64,000 bases of DNA from UBA4417 sp031550085. GTDB lineage: Bacteria; Bacteroidota; Bacteroidia; Bacteroidales; UBA4417. The translations under genes were made by a program, and so were the position numbers. The notes under the pieces were generated by a model. The model searched no databases, was not told the DNA's origin, and was given only the letters and a program-made list of their open reading frames with translations. The DNA lies in assembly GCA_031550085.1 (NCBI GenBank), contig JAVBOY010000001.1, forward strand, positions 1 to 64,000, read 5' to 3'. Positions 1 through 8,438 of the stretch are shown here, in pieces (positions within the stretch are counted from its first letter, which is position 1; each line of letters begins with the position of its first letter).

Positions 1-1122
1 TATTCAAAAATCCTGCATGGCAAAAAACTGTTTTATCTGTTAATGTATGGGATTTTAGAAAATGATAGACTCAGCCAACGCAGCCTTGAAGATACATTTA
101 ACGACCCTGTATTCAAGATGCTTTTCAATCTCCATCCTAACGAAAGCATCAGGCGAAGCTCAATTTCAGAAAGACTTTCTAAAATTGATACCGATTTTTT
201 CAAGCAGATTTATGAATGTATTTATGAGCAGTTTTCAAACACATACTTATATGCCGAACAATTGAAGTATAATCTTATTCGCGTTGATAGTAGCCTTGTT
301 CACGAGACATCAACTAAATTAGCGGAAGGATTTTATTCAAACCAACAAGACAGAAAAGCAGTAAAATATACAGTGGCTTTTGATGGCATCTTGCCTTGCT
401 TGGCTGAGATATTTACCGCACCAACCTATTCGAGTGAGGATATTGCCTTACCTGAAGCGATACGCAGTCATATTAAACAAGACGCTGTACATCAGAATAT
501 CTATCTACTTGACAGAGGTTTGCAGTCCACCAGGAATATGCAATCTTTCAGCAAAGAACAAATCGTATTTATTGCTCGTGCCAAAGAGAATAGAAAATAC
601 GTGGAATTAGAATCGCTTATTACCAACAGTACACCAACTGATATTGGAAGTCTCGTCTTGCTCAAAGACAGTATTGTGCATTTGTACACAGGCAAGGCTA
701 TCAATAACAAAAGAGGTAATGTCCATTTTCGGGAAGAGTTAATAGAAGAACCCTTTCGATTGATTGTCGCCAAAAGCAAAGAAGATGAGGCCAATGAATA
801 TTGGTTTATAACCAACAATTTTGAGTTGTCAGCCCACGAAATAACGGATGCTTACAAGCGCAGGTGGGATATTGAAGTGTTCTTTCGCTTTATTAAGCAG
901 GAGCTCAATGTTAGCCATCTAGTTTCGCTAAATAAAAATGGAATTGAGGTAATGTTATATATGACATTGATTGTAGCAATGCTAATATTGATCTATAAAC
1001 ATGCAAATAAAATTGGCTATAAAACGGCTAAACGAAGATTTTCAATGGAAATGAGAGACCTTATTATCTCTATGATTGTGGTGGAATGTGGAGGGGATCC
1101 TTCTATATTTTTTAAAACATAA
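1..1122 (+). CDS. IS4-family transposase, 5' end outside window
   Basis: DDE transposase that would cut and move its own insertion sequence. The reading frame is open from base 1, so the first ATG (base 43) is probably internal and the true start lies left of the window. Counting from that ATG, the acidic residues are D82 (in RVDSSLVHE) and D157 (in YLLDRGLQS). The IS4 signature Y-2-R-3-E-6-K is complete as Y271, R274, E278, K285 (YKRRWDIEVFFRFIK). The C-terminus has a hydrophobic segment (LYMTLIVAMLILI) typical of the family. No frameshift is seen in the visible part, so it may be functional. Terminal inverted repeats could not be identified because the left end is missing. A hairpin follows the stop codon immediately. 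Confidence 0.9.
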   Translation, partial: YSKILHGKKLFYLLMYGILENDRLSQRSLEDTFNDPVFKMLFNLHPNESIRRSSISERLSKIDTDFFKQIYECIYEQFSNTYLYAEQLKYNLIRVDSSLVHETSTKLAEGFYSNQQDRKAVKYTVAFDGILPCLAEIFTAPTYSSEDIALPEAIRSHIKQDAVHQNIYLLDRGLQSTRNMQSFSKEQIVFIARAKENRKYVELESLITNSTPTDIGSLVLLKDSIVHLYTGKAINNKRGNVHFREELIEEPFRLIVAKSKEDEANEYWFITNNFELSAHEITDAYKRRWDIEVFFRFIKQELNVSHLVSLNKNGIEVMLYMTLIVAMLILIYKHANKIGYKTAKRRFSMEMRDLIISMIVVECGGDPSIFFKT

Positions 1123-1123
1123 A

Positions 1124-1170
1124 AGTGGCCGGAATGTCTTCCGACCACTCCTGCCTTTCGGGGTTTTTTT
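1124..1170 (+). terminator. Hairpin after the IS4 transposase
   Basis: A 10-bp stem (AGTGGCCGGA at 1124-1133 against TCCGACCACT at 1140-1149, one G-T pair) with a 6-base loop starts two bases after the stop codon. A T-run lies about 15 bases further on (1164-1170). It could be the transposase terminator or lie inside the right end of the element. Confidence 0.45.
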
Positions 1171-1176
1171 ATTTTT

Positions 1177-2823
1177 TTAGGGTTTCTTTTTCAATTTCCG
1201 CAGAATATCAATGTTTTGCTTTGCTTCTTCATCCGTAGGCCTCAGCACCAATACTTTCTCGTAGAACATAATTGCCTCGTCGACGTTTTTTTCATAGTGG
1301 ACCGATTGGTTCGCCATATATTTATAGGCTTCGATCAGTTGAATCCTGTATTTCACGGTATCGGTTTCGCCCAATTCGATAACTTTCTCGTAATCCGCCT
1401 TAGCGAGCCCCTTTTCGCCCGTTACATCGTAGTTATTCAACACCCGGGCATGCTGGAAGTAAGCCGGTAAAAAGGTGGGCGACATCCGGATTAAACGCGA
1501 ATAGGCGGTATCCGCTTTCGCATAAGAACTATCAGCATAAGCAGCCCAGCCATATCGTTGGTAATCAGCGGGTGTCAGTTCGCCCCCATGTTCAAATATT
1601 TTGTCAAATGCCGTAATGGCTGCCTTATAGCGTTTATCTGCATAATTGTTCCTGCCGATTTCTGAAAATAAATCCAATGCGTTTTCCGCATTCCGCTTGT
1701 GAGCCTCACTAATGTAAAAATAGGCAAGCGAATCTTTTTTCTCAGCCACCAGGATTTTGGCCATATAATAATAATCTGAAGCATAAATCCGGCTGGTATC
1801 CACTTGTTTTTGAAAAAACGATTCCATTGCTTGTTGGGCCTCGGTCATCTTTCCAATTTCAAAGGCGCTATACCCAAGCAAGCGGTACATCACCGGTTTT
1901 ACATCACAGGTCTGCATCAGTTTTTTGATCACTTCATAAGCATCCTTGTATTCATGCGCTAAAAACAAGAATTGCGAATACCGTGTATTGGTCCCGCAGG
2001 AAGAGCCGACAATCGGCAGGTACTTGTTTTTATAGATATCCACCGCTTTTTGGTATTGCCCCGATTCGGAATACAATTCCGCCAACTCCCGGTAAGCCGG
2101 TGCGTAAGAAGGATCAATTTTTATGGCTTCTTCAAGCGGCTCGACGGCTGCACCAATATTTTGTGCATTTCGATAAATCTCGGCCCGTGCGACATAAGCG
2201 CTTAAATAATTTTTATCATAATCCAAGGCCCGGTTAAAGTTTGCCATCGCGCTGTTTGCATCCCGCTTTAGCAAATAAATGCTTCCGAACGTCACATACA
2301 CCCGGGCTACCTTAGACCCGAATTTTTTGGCCGACTCTTCGTAATTCAAGGCTTTTTCAACGGCAACTAGATCTTTGGTTTCTTTTGCATACAAATAATA
2401 CGCGCGTGCAATTTCGAGATAAGGCCTGTAATCCTTTGTTTTTCCCAACTTTGTGATAGCCTGATCAAAGGTAGCATCTGCTTGGGCCGTTTTCCCATTT
2501 AAAAGGTCAATTTTACCTCTTCCCACATAATTCAAAACAAAGGAAGGGTCTATTTTGATCCCTTCTTCAAAATAATAACTGGCAGAATCCAATTCATTGG
2601 TTTGTACATAAACATCACCCAAATGATACAAAGCCTCTGCCCGTTGGTCAAGCATTTTGGGATCGGCTCCCCCTTTGGTTAAAGGTAGTAAGATACTTAC
2701 CGCCAAATCATACCTTTCCTGATCAATCGCTTTTAATGCGTCCGGCAACGACCTTTGAGCATTCACGCTAAGGAGTCCGCCCAAAATCGACACCGCAAGT
2801 AGAATTACTTTTTTCATTTTCAT
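1177..2823 (-). CDS. Exported TPR-repeat protein
   Basis: 548-residue protein with an N-terminal signal peptide (about residues 1-22, likely cleavage after VNA) followed almost entirely by tetratricopeptide repeats. Clear units include EALYHLGDVYVQTNELDSA, FGSIYLLKRDANSAMANF and LAELYSESGQYQKAVDIY. TPR arrays bind other proteins, so a periplasmic scaffold or adaptor role is likely. It is the last gene of the exbB-exbD-exbD-tonB operon and starts 9 bases after the PstS-like gene. In Bacteroidota a TPR protein and a phosphate-binding-like protein at the end of a TonB operon is a recurring arrangement, but the exact job is not established. The start ATG is at 2821-2823; a second ATG two codons later is equally possible. 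Confidence 0.85.
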   Translation of the reverse strand: MKMKKVILLAVSILGGLLSVNAQRSLPDALKAIDQERYDLAVSILLPLTKGGADPKMLDQRAEALYHLGDVYVQTNELDSASYYFEEGIKIDPSFVLNYVGRGKIDLLNGKTAQADATFDQAITKLGKTKDYRPYLEIARAYYLYAKETKDLVAVEKALNYEESAKKFGSKVARVYVTFGSIYLLKRDANSAMANFNRALDYDKNYLSAYVARAEIYRNAQNIGAAVEPLEEAIKIDPSYAPAYRELAELYSESGQYQKAVDIYKNKYLPIVGSSCGTNTRYSQFLFLAHEYKDAYEVIKKLMQTCDVKPVMYRLLGYSAFEIGKMTEAQQAMESFFQKQVDTSRIYASDYYYMAKILVAEKKDSLAYFYISEAHKRNAENALDLFSEIGRNNYADKRYKAAITAFDKIFEHGGELTPADYQRYGWAAYADSSYAKADTAYSRLIRMSPTFLPAYFQHARVLNNYDVTGEKGLAKADYEKVIELGETDTVKYRIQLIEAYKYMANQSVHYEKNVDEAIMFYEKVLVLRPTDEEAKQNIDILRKLKKKP

Positions 2824-2832
2824 TGTATATAT

Positions 2833-3780
2833 CTATTTATTATTTATATTCACCAGTCGGGTAGGCATGGTAGCCGGCAACAATCCGGACTTCAAAACAA
2901 TGCGCTGCCCTTTGTCTCCCATAATAAAAGCTGAAAAACCGGTACCCAGGCCCATCCGTGCTTCCCGGTTCAAAATATATAAATCCCTCACCAATGGGTA
3001 TGTCCCCTCCTTAATATATGCCTGGTAAGGCTTCCTGTATTCCCCGGCTCCGGGTTCGGTTCTGTCGGGCGCTACAGCCATTACCTTTATTTCTTTCAAA
3101 AATAGTTGTGTTTGCTGATCATCAAAATCGCTAATCCAGTTGACACCAATAATCCCTATGGCATTTTTATGCTTGGACACATAATTGATGACATCCTTAT
3201 TGGTCTGCATGGCATAAAAGTTTGAAGAGGATGAAAACTTGTTATACCCGGCAATTTCCGCCATATACCGCACGGTGCTTGATTTGGGATTGTCAAAAAC
3301 AATGATGATGGAATCGGACGGGCTCCCTTTTTTCAAATCGCTCCACAAAGGTATTTTCCCTGCAAACAACTCACGCACTTGCGGCATTGAAATCGTCGTA
3401 TCCTTGTTTTCAGGATTTACAATCAATGCAATTGCATCGATCGCGAATCGCTTTTTTATAACGGTCAGGTTTATTTGATCAAACGTTTTTCGTTCCTGTT
3501 CGGTCAGGTCGCGGGTCACAATGGCAATTCGCGCCGAGTCGTTGATTAAATCAAGAATGACTTCGCCTTCCGGCTTAAAATTAGCGGTTACGTTTGCATC
3601 CGGATACAAGTGATGAAAAACATCCAGTTCCTCCTGAATAATCGGAGCAAACGTTTCGTCAACGGCAATCGAAACCGAGCCTGAAGTTGCCGTGTCACTA
3701 TGTTTTTTACCTTGGGGTTGATTGCATGCTGCAAGTACAAACAGCAAGGCAAATGCGCTAATAAAAACTTGGCTTTTCAT
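2833..3780 (-). CDS. PstS-like substrate-binding lipoprotein
   Basis: 315-residue protein resembling the phosphate-binding proteins of ABC transporters (PstS, PBP-like fold). The N-terminus is a lipoprotein signal with lipobox LAAC (Cys19). The SVSIAVDETFAPIIQEELD stretch and the SSTVRYMAEI segment fit the periplasmic binding-protein fold. No pstC, pstA or pstB lies nearby. The gene is embedded in the TonB operon, 12 bases downstream of the small membrane protein and 9 bases upstream of the TPR protein. This suggests a role tied to the TonB complex rather than classical phosphate uptake; that is inference. The family call is firm, the ligand is not known. Confidence 0.8.
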   Translation of the reverse strand: MKSQVFISAFALLFVLAACNQPQGKKHSDTATSGSVSIAVDETFAPIIQEELDVFHHLYPDANVTANFKPEGEVILDLINDSARIAIVTRDLTEQERKTFDQINLTVIKKRFAIDAIALIVNPENKDTTISMPQVRELFAGKIPLWSDLKKGSPSDSIIIVFDNPKSSTVRYMAEIAGYNKFSSSSNFYAMQTNKDVINYVSKHKNAIGIIGVNWISDFDDQQTQLFLKEIKVMAVAPDRTEPGAGEYRKPYQAYIKEGTYPLVRDLYILNREARMGLGTGFSAFIMGDKGQRIVLKSGLLPATMPTRLVNINNK

Positions 3781-3792
3781 TGTATTCTTGTT

Positions 3793-4035
3793 TTAAATTT
3801 CCTCTTCATCAACCGATTTGTATTGAACCCAATTCCGATAGGATCGGAAGATCCCGTAAACCACAAATGCAGCACCAAAAAGAACCCGTTGCCATTTCGT
3901 CATGGCCGGAAAGATGGCTGTCCAAAACAGGATCATGCAACCAATCACGACATAGGCAAGCGCTATGGCATTCTTTAAAAGCAGCAAAAATCGCTTTTGG
4001 GGCGATTTTTGCCAATGATGCTGTTGCTCATTCAT
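3793..4035 (-). CDS. Small two-helix membrane protein
   Basis: 80-residue protein with two predicted transmembrane helices (about residues 21-42 and 49-65) and a charged C-terminus ending DEEEI. No family was recognised. It sits between tonB (10-base gap) and the PstS-like gene (12-base gap) on the same strand, so it is almost certainly co-transcribed and probably belongs to the same inner-membrane assembly. The start is ATG at 4033-4035. Its place in the operon supports it being a real gene despite the small size. Confidence 0.7.
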   Translation of the reverse strand: MNEQQHHWQKSPQKRFLLLLKNAIALAYVVIGCMILFWTAIFPAMTKWQRVLFGAAFVVYGIFRSYRNWVQYKSVDEEEI

Positions 4036-4045
4036 TTTTTAAACG

Positions 4046-4870
4046 TTACTGTAACGTAAACTTAATCGGTAAAATAAACCACACACGAACAGCTTTCCCG
4101 TTCTGCTTTCCTGCACGCCATTTTCCGGCAGCCTTTACCAACCGTGCAGCTTCTTCATCACATCCCGAACCAATTCCACGCATAACTTGCACTTCGCCGA
4201 TTGATCCGTCTTTTTCTACCACAAACTTTAGAGTTACGGTTCCTTGTACACCGGCTTCCTTAGCCATGGTCGGGTACACCACATTTTTACTGATGTATGA
4301 ATACAATTGTCCTGCGCCTCCGGGATATTCCGGTTGTTCTTCAACAAAAGTGTAAATCTTTTCGGGTTCGTGTTCTACAATTTTTTCTCCCGTACCGGTA
4401 CCGGTTTCAATACCCGGGTCTTCAATGGGAGGAGGCCCCTCACGAGTACCTTCCTGTGTTTTGGTGCTAACTTGTGCCGTTATTCCTTCTTGTGGAGGAG
4501 GAACCTCATCATCAGGCACTTCGTCATCCTTTTTAATTACCGGGGGGGTAAATTTAATTTGCTCCACAGTTGGCGGTGGTAATTCTACTTTGGGCGGTGG
4601 AGGTGTGTTTTCCTCATCAACCGGTGGCGGAGGCGCCAAATCGACAGTCACTGTGTTATCTATCTTCTTTGGTTCCGGGCCGACACTTCTTAGCACTTTG
4701 GCTATCAAAGGGGATGCTACGGCCAACGAGAAAAACAAGATCCCCAAGATAACGCTCAATTTTAAGTTTCTCGAATATCTTTTTCTCAAATCGTATGCGC
4801 CGTAGTCCTTTTGGCGTTTTTCAAACACCATATCGCACCATTTGCTATTTTCTAAATCAATTTTTCCCAT
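4046..4870 (-). CDS. tonB: TonB energy transducer
   Basis: 274-residue TonB-family protein that carries proton-motive energy from ExbB/ExbD to outer-membrane receptors. It has a cytoplasmic N-terminus, one membrane helix (about residues 37-58, LSVILGILFFSLAVASPLIA), a proline-rich periplasmic linker (PPPPVDEENTPPPP and further runs) and a C-terminal TonB domain (about residues 180-274: YPGGAGQLYSYISKNVVYP, then GVQGTVTLKFVVEKDGSI). The cytoplasmic head with EKRQKDYGAYDLRKRY is typical of Bacteroidota TonB proteins. It follows the second exbD by 18 bases and is part of the same operon. Confidence 0.93.
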   Translation of the reverse strand: MGKIDLENSKWCDMVFEKRQKDYGAYDLRKRYSRNLKLSVILGILFFSLAVASPLIAKVLRSVGPEPKKIDNTVTVDLAPPPPVDEENTPPPPKVELPPPTVEQIKFTPPVIKKDDEVPDDEVPPPQEGITAQVSTKTQEGTREGPPPIEDPGIETGTGTGEKIVEHEPEKIYTFVEEQPEYPGGAGQLYSYISKNVVYPTMAKEAGVQGTVTLKFVVEKDGSIGEVQVMRGIGSGCDEEAARLVKAAGKWRAGKQNGKAVRVWFILPIKFTLQ

Positions 4871-4888
4871 TTCGCAAAAATATTTTAC

Positions 4889-5527
4889 CTACTTTTTTAT
4901 GTATTGATTCTTTGCTAACATTTGTAGATCTTCGGGCGTAATGTCAACAATGGCATATTGTCCAATGTTGGTAATAGTCATTTCGTCCAAAATATCTACC
5001 AGGTTTTTATACCGAGCTTTGTTGTCGTACATAATACGCACAAATACGTTTTTCTTATCCGATTTCAAACGTAATGAATGTGCTTTGTACGCCTCTTCGG
5101 TTATTCGGTTCAGTGATGCTTCTCGTTTGTAATATTTCAATGAGTCAAGGCGAGGATTTATTTCTCTACTTTTTTCCATCAATGCTGCACGAATTCCTTT
5201 TGCACCAAAAGTTGTTACATTAGCTTCCCCTATCAGATCTCCAAAGCCAAAATAATACATAATTTGGTCATGCCCCGTAAGCATAATGGTCATTGCCTGT
5301 GATTCTTTAATTTTGGTTTGTCCATCTACTGGAATATTATCATCCTTAAAGGGCATATTAATTTCCATTGTGGATGGTTTGTTCATAGAGGTGGTTAACA
5401 TAAAGAAAGTGATCAACAAAAAGCCCAAGTCAACCATGGGTGTAAAATCGACCCGTGTCGACAATTTTTTACCCCGGACTTTTTTGCCCTTCTTTTTACC
5501 ACCACCACTGGTATCTATATCTGCCAT
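4889..5527 (-). CDS. exbD: ExbD/TolR biopolymer transport protein (second copy)
   Basis: 212-residue ExbD/TolR family protein. A lysine-rich N-terminus (GGGKKKGKKVRGKK) is followed by the single membrane helix with its conserved aspartate (TPMVDLGFLLITFFML, about residues 28-46), the residue through which protons are thought to pass. The periplasmic part ends in the ExbD C-terminal fold. It lies 30 bases downstream of another exbD. Two diverged ExbD proteins in tandem are common in Bacteroidota TonB operons and may form a mixed dimer inside the ExbB ring; that stoichiometry is inference here. Confidence 0.9.
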   Translation of the reverse strand: MADIDTSGGGKKKGKKVRGKKLSTRVDFTPMVDLGFLLITFFMLTTSMNKPSTMEINMPFKDDNIPVDGQTKIKESQAMTIMLTGHDQIMYYFGFGDLIGEANVTTFGAKGIRAALMEKSREINPRLDSLKYYKREASLNRITEEAYKAHSLRLKSDKKNVFVRIMYDNKARYKNLVDILDEMTITNIGQYAIVDITPEDLQMLAKNQYIKK

Positions 5528-5557
5528 TTTTTTGCTTTTTTTAAAATTAAACCTGTT

Positions 5558-6175
5558 TTATTCGGGCGCTTTTTCCAATGTAGTGATGAAATTGAAACGA
5601 TCGGCTCTTTGTTTTTGCAACGTATTAATAACATCCTTTATAACAGGCATTTGTACATTATTATCACCTTTAATGGCAATAATCGCTTGGTTTTGATAAG
5701 CTTTGCGTGCTTCAATCACCCACACCGACAATTCATTTTTTACAGAAATAATTGAATCGCAGGGAATGCCTTTAGTAGTTTCATTGTATTTTTTACGTTG
5801 ATCACCATCCATTGCTAGATATTGCTTCAATTCTGAAATGGGTACTCCAAAAGATTCTACCAAAGAAAAATTTTCGTAGTCTTTTTCGGAAAATGATAAG
5901 TTCCTCAGCGAGGCAATACGTTTTAGAAGTGTTCTTCTTTCATTTTTTCCCTGCATCCCGAAAAATATCCGCCCATTATGGTCAATGGTGATTTGAATGA
6001 TTTTATTTTCAGGAAGCTGAATGTTTGAAGTGGAAGAAGGAGTGTCTACGATAACCGCTTCTTCGGGTCTAAATTGTGTTGCCAGCATGAAGAACGTCAA
6101 AAGCAGGAAGGCCACGTCGGTCATTGCCGTCATGTCAACCCAGGTACTTTTTCTCGATGTTTTTACTTTTGCCAT
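5558..6175 (-). CDS. exbD: ExbD/TolR biopolymer transport protein (first copy)
   Basis: 205-residue ExbD/TolR family protein with the membrane helix near the N-terminus (DMTAMTDVAFLLLTFFMLAT, Asp in the helix) and a periplasmic C-terminal domain. The C-terminus keeps the typical AIIAIKGDNNVQMPVIKDVI motif. It follows exbB by 54 bases and precedes the second exbD. The two ExbD proteins share the membrane region but differ strongly in the periplasmic part, so they are not a recent duplication. Confidence 0.9.
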   Translation of the reverse strand: MAKVKTSRKSTWVDMTAMTDVAFLLLTFFMLATQFRPEEAVIVDTPSSTSNIQLPENKIIQITIDHNGRIFFGMQGKNERRTLLKRIASLRNLSFSEKDYENFSLVESFGVPISELKQYLAMDGDQRKKYNETTKGIPCDSIISVKNELSVWVIEARKAYQNQAIIAIKGDNNVQMPVIKDVINTLQKQRADRFNFITTLEKAPE

Positions 6176-6229
6176 CTTATTTTAACGTTTTCTACTGCTA
6201 ATTAACAATTAAATCTAACTAAATAAAAT

Positions 6230-7069
6230 CTATCTGTGTTTTTCGGCATAAGTTTGAACGATGCTGTATCCGGCTTCGTCAATGGCATAGGTCATTCCAT
6301 CAATTTTTGATGTATAAGTGGCATACATGATTGCCGAAATAGCTGAGTTACCGATACCCAATGCGGTATTGATAAGTGCTTCGGAAATACCCACAGCCAA
6401 TGCAGCCGAATCGGGAGCTCCGCCTGTGCCCAAAGCAGCAAATGCACGGATCATACCAAGTACAGTTCCTAACAAAGCTACCAAAGTTGATACTGAGGAT
6501 AAAGTAGCTAAAATAATTAAGTTCTTTTCTAGCATTGGTAATTCAAGAGAAGTTGCTTCTTCCACTTCTTTTTGAAGTGCTAGCATTTTTTTCTCAAGAT
6601 CCATGGTATTGTCCTGTTCAAGTTTTTGATATGCGATCATCACTTGTTTTACAACATTAGCAACCGAACCTTTTTGTTTGTCGCAGGCAGCAATCGCACC
6701 GTTTGTGTCATTATTAGCCAAAAATCCTCTGATTTTCGAAATAAATACTTGGGCCGATTCTTTTCCCGAAGCTCTGCGAAGCGTGATGTAACGTTCAATT
6801 GAAACAGAAATGTTAATCAATATAAAAGATAACAAAACGGGAACAACCCATCCCCCTTTATGTATCAAGCCTAAAATACTGCCAGCTCCTTCTTTTACCG
6901 GATGGTTTGCTGGATCCCCACCTTCAAAGTTTGAGGGATTCCCCATTACAAAAATGTAGATCAAAAAACCTACAAGCAAACAAATTGGAATCAAGAACGC
7001 TGCAAAAGCAGAGCTGAATTTTCCATTCTTTTTTTCATCTTTTTTTACTGTTTTTTGTGCAGTTGCCAT
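6230..7069 (-). CDS. exbB: ExbB/TolQ/MotA proton channel protein
   Basis: 279-residue MotA/TolQ/ExbB family protein, the stator that forms the proton-driven motor with ExbD. Three membrane segments are visible: about residues 20-42 (FAAFLIPICLLVGFLIYIFV), 70-90 (GGWVVPVLLSFILINISVSI) and the conserved long helices in the second half (LIILATLSSVSTLVALLGTV and AALAVGISEALINTALGIG). The start was placed at the ATG at 7067-7069 (MATAQKTVKK). An open frame extends upstream to 7132 but would run over the promoter at 7130-7159. It is the first gene of the seven-gene minus-strand operon. Confidence 0.9.
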   Translation of the reverse strand: MATAQKTVKKDEKKNGKFSSAFAAFLIPICLLVGFLIYIFVMGNPSNFEGGDPANHPVKEGAGSILGLIHKGGWVVPVLLSFILINISVSIERYITLRRASGKESAQVFISKIRGFLANNDTNGAIAACDKQKGSVANVVKQVMIAYQKLEQDNTMDLEKKMLALQKEVEEATSLELPMLEKNLIILATLSSVSTLVALLGTVLGMIRAFAALGTGGAPDSAALAVGISEALINTALGIGNSAISAIMYATYTSKIDGMTYAIDEAGYSIVQTYAEKHR

Positions 7070-7129
7070 GTTTTTGAGTTTTAAATTTAATTTATGGATC
7101 TTTACGTTTATTTTATTTTTTGAGAACCA

Positions 7130-7159
7130 CAAAATTAAAAGTTAATGTGAAAGCGGCAA
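7130..7159 (-). promoter_or_regulatory. Promoter of the exbB-tonB operon
   Basis: On the minus strand TTG (7157-7159) is followed after 19 bases by TAATTTTG (7130-7137), matching the Bacteroidota sigma consensus. It lies about 60 bases upstream of the chosen exbB ATG and supports that start over the longer frame. Confidence 0.55.
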
Positions 7160-7405
7160 ATTTTTTAAAAAAAAAAGCGTTGAAGATATCGCATTCGTTC
7201 ATTTTTTAATTTTTAATTTGCTATTATTCAATTACTTAATTTTGGTTGAAATATGATTAAATTGTGGTTAATTTCTCTGGAAGGTTAACAGGACTGCAAA
7301 ACAGGATTTCTGTTGATCGGATAACGCTTACCGGAACGAAAAAGTATGCAAAGTCAATCTTTTTTTTAGTTTCCTTAAGATTTTTTCTTCATCCTTAAAA
7401 ATAAC

Positions 7406-7413
7406 TACTTTTG
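7406..7413 (+). promoter_or_regulatory. -7 element of the polyprenyl synthase gene
   Basis: TACTTTTG matches the Bacteroidota -7 consensus TAnnTTTG, 17 bases before the ATG at 7430. No clear TTG is found at the -33 position. The rest of the 360-base divergent region between this gene and exbB (7070-7429) is AT-rich and holds no other supported feature besides the opposing promoter. Confidence 0.4.
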
Positions 7414-7429
7414 GTGTCAAATTTTGGTA

Positions 7430-8407
7430 ATGTCTTCCAAGTTAGAGCAAATTAAAGCGCCCATTTCTTCTCATATCGAAAAGTTCGAAACCTATTTTCG
7501 AAGTTCGATGAAAAGCCAGGTTCCTCTTTTGGATATTATAACCCGTTATATCCTGAAGCGAAAAGGGAAACAAATGCGCCCCATGTTTGTGTTTTTGTCG
7601 GCTCAAGTATGCGGCGAAATTTCCCAATCAACCTATCATGCTGCGGCGCTCATCGAATTATTGCATACGGCAACCATCATTCACGATGACGTGGTGGATG
7701 ATTCGAACGAACGGCGCGGTTTTTTTTCCTTGAATGCGCTTTGGAAAAATAAAATTTCCGTGTTGGTCGGCGATTACCTGCTTTCAAAAGGCATGCTGCT
7801 TTCGCTCGAAAATAATGAATACCAATTGCTGAAAATTGTTTCGAACGCCACCCGCGAAATGAGCGAAGGGGAATTGCTGCAAATGGATAAAGCGCGGAAA
7901 CTCGACATCAAAGAATCCGTTTACTTCGAAATTATCCGTAAAAAAACGGCTTCCCTGCTTGCCTCATGTTGCTCAGCGGGAGCCGAATCGGCAAAAGCGC
8001 CCGAAGAAACGGTAAAAAAGATGCATCAATTCGGCGAATTTGTCGGAATCGCTTTTCAAATCAAAGATGACTTGTTTGATTACGAAAAAAACAAAAATAC
8101 CGGAAAACCACAGGGAATCGACATCAAGGAAAAAAAGATGACACTCCCGCTCATCTACACCATGGAAAAGGCATCTTGGAGTGAAAAACGAAAATTGATG
8201 AATACCATCCGCTACCACAACGAAGATCCTTCCCGTGTGTCGGATTTAATCGATTTTGTGCACCAAAACGGAGGAGTCGATTATGCTGTTTCAAAAATGA
8301 TCGAATACCAGAACAAGGCGCTCGAAATTTTGGCTTCATTTCCTGAAAGTGTTTCGCGCGAAGCGTTACACCAATTGGTATTGTATTCAACCGAACGGAA
8401 CCATTGA
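7430..8407 (+). CDS. Trans-isoprenyl diphosphate synthase (octaprenyl/heptaprenyl type)
   Basis: 325-residue polyprenyl synthetase that condenses isopentenyl diphosphate onto an allylic diphosphate, giving the long side chain of quinones. Both aspartate-rich motifs are present: the first as HDDVVDDSNERRG (about residues 86-98) and the second as IKDDLFDYE (about residue 211). The conserved KRKGKQMRPMFVF motif is near the N-terminus. A TTG six bases earlier also opens the frame, but the ATG at 7430 is preferred. Chain length cannot be read with certainty from sequence. It may supply the menaquinone tail, together with MqnA and UbiX encoded elsewhere in the window. Confidence 0.9.
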   Translation: MSSKLEQIKAPISSHIEKFETYFRSSMKSQVPLLDIITRYILKRKGKQMRPMFVFLSAQVCGEISQSTYHAAALIELLHTATIIHDDVVDDSNERRGFFSLNALWKNKISVLVGDYLLSKGMLLSLENNEYQLLKIVSNATREMSEGELLQMDKARKLDIKESVYFEIIRKKTASLLASCCSAGAESAKAPEETVKKMHQFGEFVGIAFQIKDDLFDYEKNKNTGKPQGIDIKEKKMTLPLIYTMEKASWSEKRKLMNTIRYHNEDPSRVSDLIDFVHQNGGVDYAVSKMIEYQNKALEILASFPESVSREALHQLVLYSTERNH

Positions 8408-8438
8408 TCTTTAATTCCTTTTTACAAAATTATTAATA

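Noticed and set aside
3780..4355. 191-residue plus-strand open frame opposite tonB and the small membrane protein
   Set aside because: Shadow of well-supported minus-strand genes; no domain or signal.
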